DNA of 64,000 nucleotides from JACVRW01 sp963746825 (GTDB taxonomy: Bacteria; Actinomycetota; Thermoleophilia; Solirubrobacterales; Thermoleophilaceae): assembly GCA_963746825.1 (NCBI GenBank), contig CAVVCU010000007.1, forward strand, positions 496,001 to 560,000, written 5' to 3'. Positions 17,484 through 25,886 of the stretch are shown piece by piece (position 1 is the first letter of the stretch; each line of letters starts with the position of its first letter). Under the pieces are notes generated by a model. It was not told where the DNA came from, searched no databases, and saw only the letters and a list, made by a program, of their open reading frames with translations. The position numbers were made by a program, and so were the translations under genes.

Positions 17484-17543
17484 CGGCCTTCGATGCTACC
17501 CACGGCGCCGAGAACCACCGCACGAGCAGGCAGAGAGGTTTCG

Positions 17544-18617
17544 TCATCGCCGGCCCATCAACGGCCGCAGCAGGCCGGCCGCGCGCCGGCCGGTGCGACG
17601 GCTGGCCGCGCGGCCGTCCTCGGAGAGTCCGAGCAACGCCGCGGCGCCGAGCAGTCCGAGGCACGCCAGGACCAGGCCCCAGTCGGGTCCGCCCGGCTGC
17701 GGCCGAAGCTCGGCGCGACCGGGCCGGGGCCCGGCCGGGGCCCGCTCACCCGGCTCGAGCGCGGCCGCCTCAGGAGCGAGCCCGGGCCCGGCCCGGGCGA
17801 ACGGCGCCCGCGGGCGCTCGACCGCTTGCGCTCGCCCGCGAGCGTCCCGGGGCGAGGGTCGCGGCGCCGCTCCCGCCACCGGCTGGGGCACGCGATCGGC
17901 CCGGGGCGCCGCGTTCGCGCGGGGCGCAGGCGCCGATTGGGCCACCGGCCTCGGGGCGGCAGCGCCGCGCGGGTTGCGTACACCCGCCATCGCTCGCCGC
18001 CCCTCGGGCAGGCGGCGCCCGACGGGCTCGGCGCCACGAACCGGAGAACGGTCGCCGCGCGCCGCCGGCGCCGGTGCGGTGAGCGGCGGGAGCGGCGCCG
18101 GCGCGGGTTGCGGTGCCGGCGCCTCCCGCGGGTCTCCTCCCAGGGAGGGGAACGCGGGCAGCAGGCCGAGCGGATCGCGGTAGCCGTGCCGGCTTCCGGC
18201 GTCGCGCACGCCGAAGTGCAGGTGGGGTTGCTCGGCCGATCTCGTGCCCGACGTGCCGACCGCGCCGATGCGCTCGCCGGCGGCCACCGCCGCCCCCTCG
18301 CGCACCGAGGCGGCGGAGAGGTGGAGGTAGGAGGTGTCGAAGCCGTCGAGCGTCCGGATGCTGACCGTGACGCCGGAGGAGCCGGCCGTGCCGGCGAAGC
18401 GGACGGTGCCGGCGGACGCCGCCACCACCGGCGCGCCCGTGTCGCCGGCGATGTCGATGCCGCGATGCTGGCCTCCGGCGTAGGGGTCCGAGCCGTTCGA
18501 GTATCGGGTGATGACATCGCCGGCCAGCGGCCACACCCACGCCGCCCGGGCGGGTGGGGCGAGTGCGAAGAAGAAGCCGAGAGTTGCGAGCGCGGCGGTG
18601 ATGATCAGGCGGAACAT
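17544..18617 (-). CDS. M23 family metallopeptidase, secreted, with Pro/Ala-rich tail and C-terminal anchor
   Basis: A secreted cell-wall peptidase. Residues 1-26 form a signal peptide (FRLIITAALATLGFFFALA then PPARA-A). The LytM/M23 domain follows, with QHRGIDIAG (first His and Asp), SYLHLS and QPHLHFGV (HxH) ligands present. From about 165 to 315 comes a Pro/Ala/Arg-rich linker, then a hydrophobic stretch WGLVLACLGLLGAAALLGL and a basic end, so it may be cell-anchored at both ends before processing. The ATG at 18617 was preferred to the GTG three codons earlier. The zinc site is complete, so activity is expected. Confidence 0.85.
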   Translation of the reverse strand: MFRLIITAALATLGFFFALAPPARAAWVWPLAGDVITRYSNGSDPYAGGQHRGIDIAGDTGAPVVAASAGTVRFAGTAGSSGVTVSIRTLDGFDTSYLHLSAASVREGAAVAAGERIGAVGTSGTRSAEQPHLHFGVRDAGSRHGYRDPLGLLPAFPSLGGDPREAPAPQPAPAPLPPLTAPAPAARGDRSPVRGAEPVGRRLPEGRRAMAGVRNPRGAAAPRPVAQSAPAPRANAAPRADRVPQPVAGAAPRPSPRDARGRAQAVERPRAPFARAGPGLAPEAAALEPGERAPAGPRPGRAELRPQPGGPDWGLVLACLGLLGAAALLGLSEDGRAASRRTGRRAAGLLRPLMGRR

Positions 18618-18706
18618 GGCGGCCACCGTACGGCCGATCCGCGCTCGGGCGACCGGGCTGGTGCGGAGTCGTTACCAGGCCGTCGCAGACCTGTAACGAA
18701 GGTTGC

Positions 18707-19525
18707 TCAGTCGCCCGCCGTGAGCGCCCGGTACAGCGCATTCGCGCTCCCGCCGGTGAGCTCGGCCACCACGCCTGCCGCCTTGCGCGGGTGGGCGCCC
18801 GCGTCGACGAGGCGTCGCAGCGCGTCGAGCCCGGCCGGATCGCCCTCGGAGGCAGCCGACGGCGGGCGAGGTCCGAGCACGAGCACCACCTCGCCCCGCG
18901 GGGGTGAGTCCGCATAGCGCTCCGCCAGCTCGGCCACGGTGCCGCGCACGATCTCCTCGTGCGCCTTGGTCAGCTCGCGGCACACCGCGAGCTCGCGCGA
19001 GGGGTCCAGCGACGCGAGCAGCACCAGCGTGCCCGGCACCCGGCGCGGCGACTCGAACGCCACCAGCGTGCCGTCGACCGACTCGATCAGGCGGCGAAGC
19101 TCGCCCTTCTTCCGCGGCAGGAAGCCGTGGAAGACCCACTCCTGCGCGGGCAGCCCCGACGCCACCAGAGCGGTGATCGCGGCCGACGGGCCGGGCAGCA
19201 CCTCCACCGGAAGACCCGCCCCCACGCAGGCCCGCACGAGCACGTAGCCGGGATCGGACACGAGCGGCATGCCCGCGTCGGACACCAGCGCCACCACCGC
19301 GCCGTCGCGCATGCGCTCCACCAGCTCGGCCGAGCGCGCCTGCTCGTTGTGCTCGTGGTAGGACACGAGCCGGGCGTTGACCCCGTAGCGGTCGAGCAGG
19401 ATCCGCGTGCGGCGCGTGTCCTCGCAGGCCACCACGTCGGCGTCCCGCAGGGCCGACAGCACTCGCAGCGTCACGTCCTCGAGATTCCCGATCGGAGTGG
19501 GACAGACGACGAGCCGCCCGGTCAT
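18707..19525 (-). CDS. rsmI: 16S rRNA (cytidine1402-2'-O)-methyltransferase
   Basis: Methylates the ribose of C1402 in the decoding centre, using AdoMet. The 272 residues begin MTGRLVVCPTPIGNLEDVT, the family N-terminus, with ACEDTRRTRILLDRYGV, SDAGMPLVSDPGYVLV and LPGPSAAITALVASGLP. The ATG overlaps the ROK gene stop (ATGA), so I cut the longer frame that begins at 20611. The C-terminal 60 residues are more variable. It is paired with the ROK kinase rather than with a more usual partner. Confidence 0.94.
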   Translation of the reverse strand: MTGRLVVCPTPIGNLEDVTLRVLSALRDADVVACEDTRRTRILLDRYGVNARLVSYHEHNEQARSAELVERMRDGAVVALVSDAGMPLVSDPGYVLVRACVGAGLPVEVLPGPSAAITALVASGLPAQEWVFHGFLPRKKGELRRLIESVDGTLVAFESPRRVPGTLVLLASLDPSRELAVCRELTKAHEEIVRGTVAELAERYADSPPRGEVVLVLGPRPPSAASEGDPAGLDALRRLVDAGAHPRKAAGVVAELTGGSANALYRALTAGD

Positions 19526-20475
19526 GCCAGCTCCTCGAACGCCAGCAACGCCGCCCCCAGCATGCCCGCCTCTTCGCCGAAGTGCGCGGGCACGATCTCC
19601 ACCAGGTCCCGCATCGGCGGCAGCGCACGCTCCGCCACCACCTCGCGTGCGGGAACGAGCAGCAGGTCGCCGGCCGCGAGAGCGCCGCCGCCCAGCACCA
19701 CCATCTCGGGATTGAACACGTTGACCACTCCGACGAGCCCGTAGCCCAGCCGCCGTCCCACCTCGGCGAGCACCTCGCGCGCGACGGGGTCGCCCTGATG
19801 GGCCAGCTCGGTAACGATCCCGCCGGTGATCTCGCGCCCGGCGGCGGCGCGGCGGCCCAGCGCCGAATCGGGGTGAGCGCGGGCGGCATCCACCCCGTCG
19901 CGGCCGATCCGGGATCCCGATGCCAGCACCTCGAGGCAGCCCCGGCCCGGGCAGGCGCCCTGGCAGTCCGGCCCGTGCAGGTCGACGACCATGTGGCCGA
20001 TCTCCGGACCGAAGCCGCGCGCGCCCCGGTACACCTTGCCGTCCAACAGAAGGCCGCTGCCGATGCCCGTGCCAAGCGCCACCAGCACCGCGTGAGCCAC
20101 GCCCTGAGCGGCGCCGGCGCGGGCCTCGGCGAGCATGGCGACGTTGGCGTCGTTGTCGACCACCACAGGTAGTCCCAGGCGCTCGCTCATGATGTCGCGA
20201 AAGCGCACGTCCTCCAGGGGCAGATGGGTCGACCAGCGCGATACGCCGGCCTCCCAGTCCACGAGCGCCGGGATGCCGAACCCCACCGCGGCCACGTCCG
20301 GCGCCGCCGCGCGCACCTCCTCCACGGCCTCCACGAAGATGTCGAGCGTCTCGGCCCGGTCGGACCCGCGCCAGATCCGATGCACGCGGTGGTGCACCAC
20401 CAAACCCTGGTCGACGACGCCGCCCAGCAGCTTGGTTCCACCCGCGTCGATACCGATTACGCGCCTCGGCGGCAT
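19522..20475 (-). CDS. ROK family sugar kinase, glucokinase-like
   Basis: A 317-residue ROK protein, likely a glucokinase. The ATP phosphate loop GIDAGGTKLLGG is at the N-terminus, then DNDANVAMLAEA, GTGIGSGLLLDGKVYRG, the EIGHMVVD catalytic region and a zinc motif CPGRGCLE (the family pattern is CxCGxxGCxE). No N-terminal helix-turn-helix, so it is an enzyme and not a repressor. The ATG at 20473-20475 (MPPRRVIGIDAGG) was chosen; the longer frame is shadow sequence. It is divergent from the LCP gene with 23 bp between and coupled to rsmI. Confidence 0.88.
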   Translation of the reverse strand: MPPRRVIGIDAGGTKLLGGVVDQGLVVHHRVHRIWRGSDRAETLDIFVEAVEEVRAAAPDVAAVGFGIPALVDWEAGVSRWSTHLPLEDVRFRDIMSERLGLPVVVDNDANVAMLAEARAGAAQGVAHAVLVALGTGIGSGLLLDGKVYRGARGFGPEIGHMVVDLHGPDCQGACPGRGCLEVLASGSRIGRDGVDAARAHPDSALGRRAAAGREITGGIVTELAHQGDPVAREVLAEVGRRLGYGLVGVVNVFNPEMVVLGGGALAAGDLLLVPAREVVAERALPPMRDLVEIVPAHFGEEAGMLGAALLAFEELA

Positions 20476-20498
20476 GGCGGGTAGATATACAGAGAGGG

Positions 20499-21653
20499 GT
20501 GAACGACCAGACCCCCGGCCCCCCGGACCCCGCGCGCCCTTCGGCGCCGGCGCCCCCACAGCCGCCGCCGGAAACCCCGGACGGGCCGCCGCCGGGCAAG
20601 CCGGAATACAAGGTTTACCGCGCGCGCAAGCGCCCGTTGAGCCGCCTGACCGGCGGCACCGACCTCGAGTCCCTCAAGCGCCGGCTGAGCCGGGCCAAGG
20701 GCGACGAGCCCGAAGCCCCGCCGAGCGAGCGCAAGCGCATCACGGCGGGGCGGGTGGCCAAGTGGCTCGCCGTCGCGGTGTTCGCCTGGCTGGCGTTCTC
20801 GTTCGTCCTCTTCATGGTGAGCGCCCAGGTGCAGGAGGGCGTGTCGGAGGATTCCGAGAAGGCGCTGTCGCGGGGCGGCACCCTGCTCAGCGGCAGCACC
20901 ATCCTCGTGCTCGGCTCCGACGCTCGTAGCGGGGAGTCGATCGACGAGAGCCAGGCCGGTCCCTCGCGGGCGGACTCGATCATGCTCGTCCACACCGCGC
21001 TGGGCAGCGTGCGCAAGCTCTCGATCCCGCGCGACATCGAGGTCCAGGTGCCGGGCCACGGGACCAACAAGGTCAACGCGGCCTACGCGCTGGGCGGGCC
21101 CGCGCTCACCATCGAGACGATCGAGGGCTTCCTCGGCAACGGCCTGGAGATCAACCACCTGGTCGAGGTCAGCTTCGAGAACTTCCCCCAGCTGATCGAC
21201 TCCCTTGGTGGGATCACGGTCGACAACAGGACCCGCATCTGCTCGCCGCCCTTCGACAACTTCTGGAAGGGGCTGACCTTCCGCAAGGGCGAGATCGAGC
21301 TCAACGGCCGGCGCGCGCTGGGCTACGCCCGTGTACGCAAGAACCCGTGCGCCCCCGCGGAGGACGATCGCGCCCGCGCGGCACGCCAGCAGGAGGTCCT
21401 GCGGGCCATGGGAGCCCAGGTGAAGTCGCCCAGCACCTTCTTCCGGCTCCCCTGGGTGAGCTGGAAGGCCCCTCAGGCTCTGAAGACCGACCTGAAGGGC
21501 CCCGGCCTGATGGCGCTGTTCGCCGACATGGCCACGGGCAACTCGGACGAGACCGCGGTGCTGGAGGCGGGCTGTTGCGTAAACGGCAGCAACCTGTTCG
21601 TGTCCGACGGCGCCAAGCGCGACGCCGTGGACAAGCTGCTCAACGGGAGTTAG
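20499..21653 (+). CDS. LytR-CpsA-Psr family cell-wall ligase
   Basis: A 384-residue type II membrane protein that transfers lipid-linked glycopolymers to peptidoglycan. The N-terminal 85 residues are a Pro-rich, then basic cytoplasmic tail, followed by one membrane helix (AKWLAVAVFAWLAFSFVLFM). The extracellular LCP domain shows LVLGSDARSG, ADSIMLVHT, SIPRDIEVQVPG, NKVNAAYALGG and GYARVRKN, the basic and acidic residues of the pyrophosphate site. The start GTG 20499 is a good fit with GAGAGGGG just upstream, though its spacing is short. It ends overlapping fmdB. Confidence 0.88.
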   Translation: MNDQTPGPPDPARPSAPAPPQPPPETPDGPPPGKPEYKVYRARKRPLSRLTGGTDLESLKRRLSRAKGDEPEAPPSERKRITAGRVAKWLAVAVFAWLAFSFVLFMVSAQVQEGVSEDSEKALSRGGTLLSGSTILVLGSDARSGESIDESQAGPSRADSIMLVHTALGSVRKLSIPRDIEVQVPGHGTNKVNAAYALGGPALTIETIEGFLGNGLEINHLVEVSFENFPQLIDSLGGITVDNRTRICSPPFDNFWKGLTFRKGEIELNGRRALGYARVRKNPCAPAEDDRARAARQQEVLRAMGAQVKSPSTFFRLPWVSWKAPQALKTDLKGPGLMALFADMATGNSDETAVLEAGCCVNGSNLFVSDGAKRDAVDKLLNGS

Positions 21654-21985
21654 TCGGAGCCCTTCGACGACGACGACGACGAAGAAGAAGACGAGCTCGA
21701 GGACTTGGCCGAGTCCGACTTCTTGGAGTCGCCCGAATCCGACGACTTACTCGAGGAGTCGCTGCTGCCTGACTCCGACTTGGACCCGCTCTCCGACGCG
21801 CTCTTCTTGTTCTTGCCGTAGTCGGTGTTGTAGAAGCCCGAACCCTTGAAGTGCACGGCAACGGGATGAAAGACGCGCTGCACCGGGGCCCCGCAGGTCG
21901 AGCAGCTGGTGAGCGGATCCTCGACCATGCGCTGCATCACCTCGAAGTTGTGGCCCTTCTCGCAGCGGTACTCGTAGATCGGCAT
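21650..21985 (-). CDS. FmdB family zinc ribbon protein with Ser-rich tail
   Basis: A 111-residue protein. The N-terminal zinc ribbon is MPIYEYRCEKGHNFE with CSTCG (C8, C28, C31; the fourth ligand is likely His11), then FHPVAVHFKGSGFYNTDYG, as in FmdB/CxxC_CXXC_SSSS proteins. The C-terminal 45 residues are nearly pure Ser/Lys/Asp, encoded by simple repeats. The function is unknown; the family was first linked to formamidase regulation. The start ATG lies inside a CIRCE-like inverted repeat with a TATACT box, suggesting a leaderless, heat-shock-regulated transcript. Its stop shares TTAG with the convergent LCP gene. Confidence 0.85.
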   Translation of the reverse strand: MPIYEYRCEKGHNFEVMQRMVEDPLTSCSTCGAPVQRVFHPVAVHFKGSGFYNTDYGKNKKSASESGSKSESGSSDSSSKSSDSGDSKKSDSAKSSSSSSSSSSSSSKGSD

Positions 21986-22010
21986 GGCACTTCGAGTATA
22001 GGAGTGCCAA
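21983..22010 (-). promoter_or_regulatory. CIRCE-like inverted repeat and -10 box over the fmdB start
   Basis: On the minus strand TTGGCACTC, nine bases, AAGTGCCAT matches the layout of CIRCE (TTAGCACTC-N9-GAGTGCTAA), the HrcA operator; the symmetric core is TGGCACT/AGTGCCA (21985-21991 and 22003-22009). TATACT (complement of 21995-22000) lies in its spacer, and the fmdB ATG is part of the right arm. This would place a repressor on a -10 element of a leaderless gene. The right half is imperfect, so HrcA binding is an inference. Confidence 0.5.
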
Positions 22011-22159
22011 CCGCTGCTAAGTCGGTCGGTTGGGGCTCTCCAGATCGTCCAGCAGCGATACGCGCATGCAGTGCCATACGAGCCAGGCTCTCAGGTGCGA
22101 CACGGGGCGTAGGGCGGTTTCGATCATCTGAGGCCAAAGTACCCCAGAACCCGGCGAAT

Positions 22160-22193
22160 GTGACCATCGCTAGGCTCGCGCGGCGATGGTGAC
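22160..22193 (+). promoter_or_regulatory. hairpin around the glyS start codon
   Basis: GTGACCATCGC (22160-22170) and GCGATGGTGAC (22183-22193) pair at 10 of 11 positions with a 12-base loop. The first possible glyS ATG (22186) lies in the 3' arm; the next in-frame ATG (22195) is just after it. Such a fold could limit ribosome access. No T-box sequence (the anticodon specifier and UGGN bulge) is seen. Confidence 0.3.
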
Positions 22194-23550
22194 CATGGAC
22201 AAGGTCGTCGCTCTGTGCAAGCGGCGTGGCCTGATCTTCCCGGCGTCGGAGATCTATGGCGGCATCGCCAACACCTACGACTACGGGCACTACGGCGTGC
22301 TGCTCAAGAACAACGTGATCAACGCTTGGTGGAAGGCGATGATCCAGGAACGCGACGACGTGGTGGCGCTCGACTCGGCCATCATCCAGCACCCCCGCAC
22401 CTGGGAGGCCTCGGGACACCTGGCCGGCTTCACCGATCCTCTGATCGACTGCCGGACCTGCAAGAACCGCTACCGCGCCGACCACATCGCCGAGGCGCGC
22501 GCCGGCACCTCCGAGCACCCCGACGTGCGCTGCGGCCACGCCCCGTCCAAGCTGCCCGGCGACCACAAGGACTGCGACCTCACCGAGGCACGCGAGTTCA
22601 ACCTGATGTTCGAGACCTCGATCGGGCCCGTGAAGGACGCGGGCTCCACGGTCTACCTGCGCCCCGAGACCGCACAGGGCATCTTCCTCGACTTCAAGAC
22701 CACACTCGGCTACGCCCGGCGCAAGCCGCCCTTCGGCATCGCCCAGGTGGGCAAGTCGTTTCGCAACGAGATCACGCCGGGCAACTTCATCTTCCGCACG
22801 CTCGAGTTCGAGCAGATGGAGATGGAGTTCTTCGTGCCTCCGGCCGAGGCCGAGCAGTGGCACGAGCACTGGATGGAGCAGCGCATGGAGTGGTACGTGG
22901 CGCTCGGCCTCGAGCGCGAGAAGCTGCGCCTAAGACCTCACGGCGCCGACGAGCTGTCGCACTACTCGTCGGCCACGAGCGACATCGAGTACCTCTACCC
23001 GATCGGCTGGTCCGAGCTCGAGGGGATCGCCAACCGCGGCGACTTCGACCTAAAACAGCACGCCGAGCACTCGGGGCAGAAGCTCGACTACGTGGACACG
23101 GCGACCGGCGACCGCTACGTGCCCCACGTGATCGAGCCCGCGGCCGGGGTGGGCCGCACGGTTCTCGCCCTCCTCTGCGACGCGTACCACGAGGACGACA
23201 TCGGCGGCGAGGCCCGCACCGTTCTGCGCCTGCAGCCGAGCATGGCGCCGGTGAAGGTCGCCGTGCTACCGCTGGTGAACAAGGCCGGGATGCCCGAGCG
23301 CGCGCGCGAGATCTACGAGGAGCTTCGGCCCCGCATGCCCGCGGAGTACGACGCCGGCGGCTCGATCGGCAAGCGCTACCGCCGCCAGGACGAGATCGGC
23401 ACGCCCTACGGGGTGACCGTCGACGGCCAGACGATCGAGGACGGCACGGTCACCGTGCGCGACCGCGACACGCTCGAGCAGGAGCGCGTGCCGGCGACGG
23501 AGCTGGCGGACGAGCTGCAGCGCCGCCTGGGAGCAGCCGGGGCCCGCTAG
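22186..23550 (+). CDS. glyS: glycyl-tRNA synthetase, dimeric (eukaryotic/archaeal-like) type
   Basis: Charges tRNA-Gly; a class II enzyme of the single-chain alpha2 type. The 454 residues contain FPASEIYGGIANTYDYG at the N-terminus, a zinc-like pair CRTCKNRYRAD with a later CGH, motif 2 FRNEITPGNFIFRTLEFEQMEMEFF, and the C-terminal anticodon-binding domain APVKVAVLPLVNK and YRRQDEIGTPYGVTVD. The length is right for the family. Two starts are possible, ATG 22186 and ATG 22195. It shares CTAG in the stop with the convergent antiporter. Confidence 0.95.
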   Translation: MVTMDKVVALCKRRGLIFPASEIYGGIANTYDYGHYGVLLKNNVINAWWKAMIQERDDVVALDSAIIQHPRTWEASGHLAGFTDPLIDCRTCKNRYRADHIAEARAGTSEHPDVRCGHAPSKLPGDHKDCDLTEAREFNLMFETSIGPVKDAGSTVYLRPETAQGIFLDFKTTLGYARRKPPFGIAQVGKSFRNEITPGNFIFRTLEFEQMEMEFFVPPAEAEQWHEHWMEQRMEWYVALGLEREKLRLRPHGADELSHYSSATSDIEYLYPIGWSELEGIANRGDFDLKQHAEHSGQKLDYVDTATGDRYVPHVIEPAAGVGRTVLALLCDAYHEDDIGGEARTVLRLQPSMAPVKVAVLPLVNKAGMPERAREIYEELRPRMPAEYDAGGSIGKRYRRQDEIGTPYGVTVDGQTIEDGTVTVRDRDTLEQERVPATELADELQRRLGAAGAR

Positions 23551-24839
23551 TCGGGCCCCCGGCCGACCGTCGACTCGGCGGCCTCGGGCGACAGCAGTCG
23601 CCGCGAGAGCGGTGTGGCGGTGGTGCCGTGCACGGCGATCGAGACCACCACGCAGGCGATCGCGGTCCACACGATCACCTCGGTCTCCCCGGCGCTCAGC
23701 ACCCCCGCTCCCGCCGCGATCGCCGCGTAGTAGAGGGACCCGATCCCGCGCACGCCGAACCACGCGACGAAGGCGCGTTCGCCGCGTGCCAGGTCGCAGC
23801 GCGCCAGCGCGAGCGCCACGGAGGCCGGGCGGATCACCAGGAGCAGGACGGGCACGAGGAGCCAGCCGGCGAGCTCCGGGGCCTGGAGGCCCTGGAGGGA
23901 GAGCATGGTCCCCAGCAGGAGGATCACGGCGAGCTCGCCGAGCTTCTCGACCACATCCGCGCCCTCATGCACCCGCCGGTTGTACTCGTGGGTGTGCTCG
24001 TAGCGGCGAAACGCGAGCCCGCCCGTGAAGGCGGCGATGAAGCCATAGGCCCCCACGATCTCGCTCAGCGCGTAGATGGCCAGCACGCTCGGGATCGCCA
24101 GCCAACCGTCGAACGCGTCGGCCAGCAGCCGCCGGTCGCGCAGCTCAACGGCCAGCTTGGCCAGGCCGTAGCCGACCGCCACCCCGATCGCGGCGCCGAC
24201 ACCGATGCCGAAGAGCACGTCGGCCGCGAGCCATTCGCCCACCCACCCGGTGCCCCCCTCGGCCGCTATGAACAGCCCGAGGAACAGGAAGGGAAACGCC
24301 AGGCCGTCGTTGAGCCCGGCCTCGCCGGTCACCGAGAAGTTCGGCTCGTGCTCGTCCTCGTCGCCGGGCGGACCGACGCCGATGTCGCCGGCGAGCACCG
24401 GATCGGTAGGCGCGAGGATCGCCCCCAGGACCACCGCGGCGCCGAGCGACAGCCCCATCACCTGAGTTCCGAACAGCGCGATGGCCCCGATCGTGAGCGG
24501 CATGGCGACGATCAGCAGCCTCCCCACGCCGGCCCAGGACGCTCTGTTCAAGGGCCGGTCGAGGCTCATCCCGGTGGCGAACAGGGCGATGATCACCGCC
24601 AGCTCGCTCACGTGCTCGACGAGCTCGGCGTCGGAGATCGGGTCGAGCCATCCGATCCCGAGCAGCTCGATGACGACGGCCGCCCCAAGGCCCAGGCCGA
24701 GGTAGATGATGCTCGCCGAGAACGCGCGCTCGCGCTCGTGGGAGAGCGCGCCGATGGCCGCGAACACGGCGACCCCGCAGAACAGGAGCGCCAGCGCATA
24801 GGGGTCGGCGAAGGAGAACCCCTTCTCGGCGGCCAGCAC
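23547..24839 (-). CDS. cation:proton antiporter (CPA1/NhaP type)
   Basis: A 430-residue protein with about 12 membrane helices and no long cytoplasmic C-terminal tail. The ion-binding motif GEAGLNDGLAFP (Asn-Asp) and the discontinuous-helix motif ILAPTDPVLAGDI are present, as in NhaP-type Na+/H+ exchangers. It would expel Na+ or K+ in exchange for protons. The cation is not predictable. It lies head-on to glyS with a four-base stop overlap and five bases from the stop of nothing else downstream; upstream is the PNPOx gene, five bases away, on the same strand. Confidence 0.85.
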   Translation of the reverse strand: MLAAEKGFSFADPYALALLFCGVAVFAAIGALSHERERAFSASIIYLGLGLGAAVVIELLGIGWLDPISDAELVEHVSELAVIIALFATGMSLDRPLNRASWAGVGRLLIVAMPLTIGAIALFGTQVMGLSLGAAVVLGAILAPTDPVLAGDIGVGPPGDEDEHEPNFSVTGEAGLNDGLAFPFLFLGLFIAAEGGTGWVGEWLAADVLFGIGVGAAIGVAVGYGLAKLAVELRDRRLLADAFDGWLAIPSVLAIYALSEIVGAYGFIAAFTGGLAFRRYEHTHEYNRRVHEGADVVEKLGELAVILLLGTMLSLQGLQAPELAGWLLVPVLLLVIRPASVALALARCDLARGERAFVAWFGVRGIGSLYYAAIAAGAGVLSAGETEVIVWTAIACVVVSIAVHGTTATPLSRRLLSPEAAESTVGRGPD

Positions 24840-24844
24840 GGAGT

Positions 24845-25264
24845 TCAGAGCGAGCTCAGCTCGGCCACGATCTGCTCCTCGGCCGCACCGAACTCCTCAT
24901 CGAGCCAGCGCCAGCGCGCGCCGTCGAGCATCTCCGTGCGGCCGTCGGCCAGGTGGTCCTGCACGCCCTCCACGCGCAGCTCCACCGCCACCACGCGGTC
25001 GCTCGCCTCCAGCTGCTCGGCCACCACCGACGCGTAGCCGTGTGCGGTGAAGGCGATGCCCTCGCCGAGCACGCAGAACGCCACGCGTGAGTCGTCGCGC
25101 AGGCGCTCCAGCGTGTCGCGCCGGCGACCCAGGGCGAGCAGCACGCGATCGTCGCCGGCCCGCACCGCGGTGGAGATGGGGATCGCGTGGGGCCCGGCGA
25201 CGCAGAGGATCGCCGGGGTTCCTCGGGCCCAGTGCGGGAGAGCTTCCACTCGCGGCAGGATCAC
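24845..25264 (-). CDS. PNPOx-like (flavin/F420-binding) protein
   Basis: A 139-residue split-barrel protein. GTPAILCVAGPHAIPISTAV and RVLLALGRRRDTLERLRDDSRVAFCVLGEGIAFTAHG fit the PNPOx-like superfamily, whose members bind FMN, F420 or haem. It has ATGA overlap with the TetR gene upstream, so it is likely co-regulated by that repressor and the pair plus the antiporter may be one operon. The substrate is unknown. Confidence 0.75.
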   Translation of the reverse strand: MILPRVEALPHWARGTPAILCVAGPHAIPISTAVRAGDDRVLLALGRRRDTLERLRDDSRVAFCVLGEGIAFTAHGYASVVAEQLEASDRVVAVELRVEGVQDHLADGRTEMLDGARWRWLDEEFGAAEEQIVAELSSL

Positions 25265-25872
25265 ACTGCGCGCAGGAGCCGCCCGGCGATCTGCACGCCG
25301 AGCGCGAAGGCATCCTCCCGATCCCAGTCGGGATCGGAGAGCACCTGGATGCCGAAGCCGTCGCCCAGCGAGAAGAGCATCGAGGCCACCGACTCGGGGT
25401 CGGCCTGCAGCTCGACGACGCCCTCGCGCTGCTTCTCGCGCAGGGCGTCGGCCAGGTGCTCGCGCCAGCGGCGGTAGAGCTCGGCCAACTCCGCGCGGAT
25501 CTCGTCCGAGCGCCGCGAGGCCGAGAGCATCTCGTAGATGACGGCCTGGCTGGCAGGCTCGCCCTCGATGAACTCCTCGAGCCCGACCACGAGCGCGGCG
25601 ATGATCTCGTCCACGGTCTCGGCTCGCGCCACGCGCTCGTCCATGGCGGCGATGCGCGCCTCGCAGTCGTGGCGCACCACCTCCACGAGCAGGCGCTCCT
25701 TGGAGCCGAAGTAGTAGTGCAGCAAACCACGCGAGACGCCCGCCTCGCGCGCAACGTGGTCGAACGTCGAGCCCGCGGCGCCGCGAGTGCCGACGCTCGC
25801 GCGCATGGCCTCGATGATGCGCTGGGCCTTTTCTCCTTCGAGCTTGCGCGGGGCGGCTAGTGAGGCTTCCAC
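25261..25872 (-). CDS. TetR family transcriptional regulator
   Basis: A 203-residue repressor-like protein. The N-terminal TetR helix-turn-helix (about 15-62) reads AQRIIEAMRASVGTRGAAGSTFDHVAREAGVSRGLLHYYFGSKERLLVEV in outline, with AREAGVSRGLLHYYFGSKE the recognition part. The ligand-binding domain holds FIEGEPASQAVIYEMLSASRR, like regulators of the BetI/AcrR sort. The GTG at 25872 was chosen because the longer frame is cstA shadow. It probably controls itself and the coupled PNPOx gene (and perhaps the antiporter). The ligand is unknown. Confidence 0.85.
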   Translation of the reverse strand: MEASLAAPRKLEGEKAQRIIEAMRASVGTRGAAGSTFDHVAREAGVSRGLLHYYFGSKERLLVEVVRHDCEARIAAMDERVARAETVDEIIAALVVGLEEFIEGEPASQAVIYEMLSASRRSDEIRAELAELYRRWREHLADALREKQREGVVELQADPESVASMLFSLGDGFGIQVLSDPDWDREDAFALGVQIAGRLLRAV

Positions 25873-25886
25873 TGGCGAGAGGCTAC

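Noticed and set aside
16122..18917. Open frame of 931 codons on the plus strand opposite metG and the M23 peptidase
   Set aside because: Antisense shadow with no motif; metG and M23 are complete on the other strand.
22011..22185. T-box riboswitch before glyS
   Set aside because: No specifier loop, AGUA-type or UGGN T-box sequence; the only structure is the short hairpin at the start codon.
22215..25037. Open frame of 940 codons on the plus strand over glyS and the antiporter
   Set aside because: Its translation is Arg/Gly/His-rich low complexity and antisense to or out of frame with well-conserved genes; typical of very GC-rich DNA.
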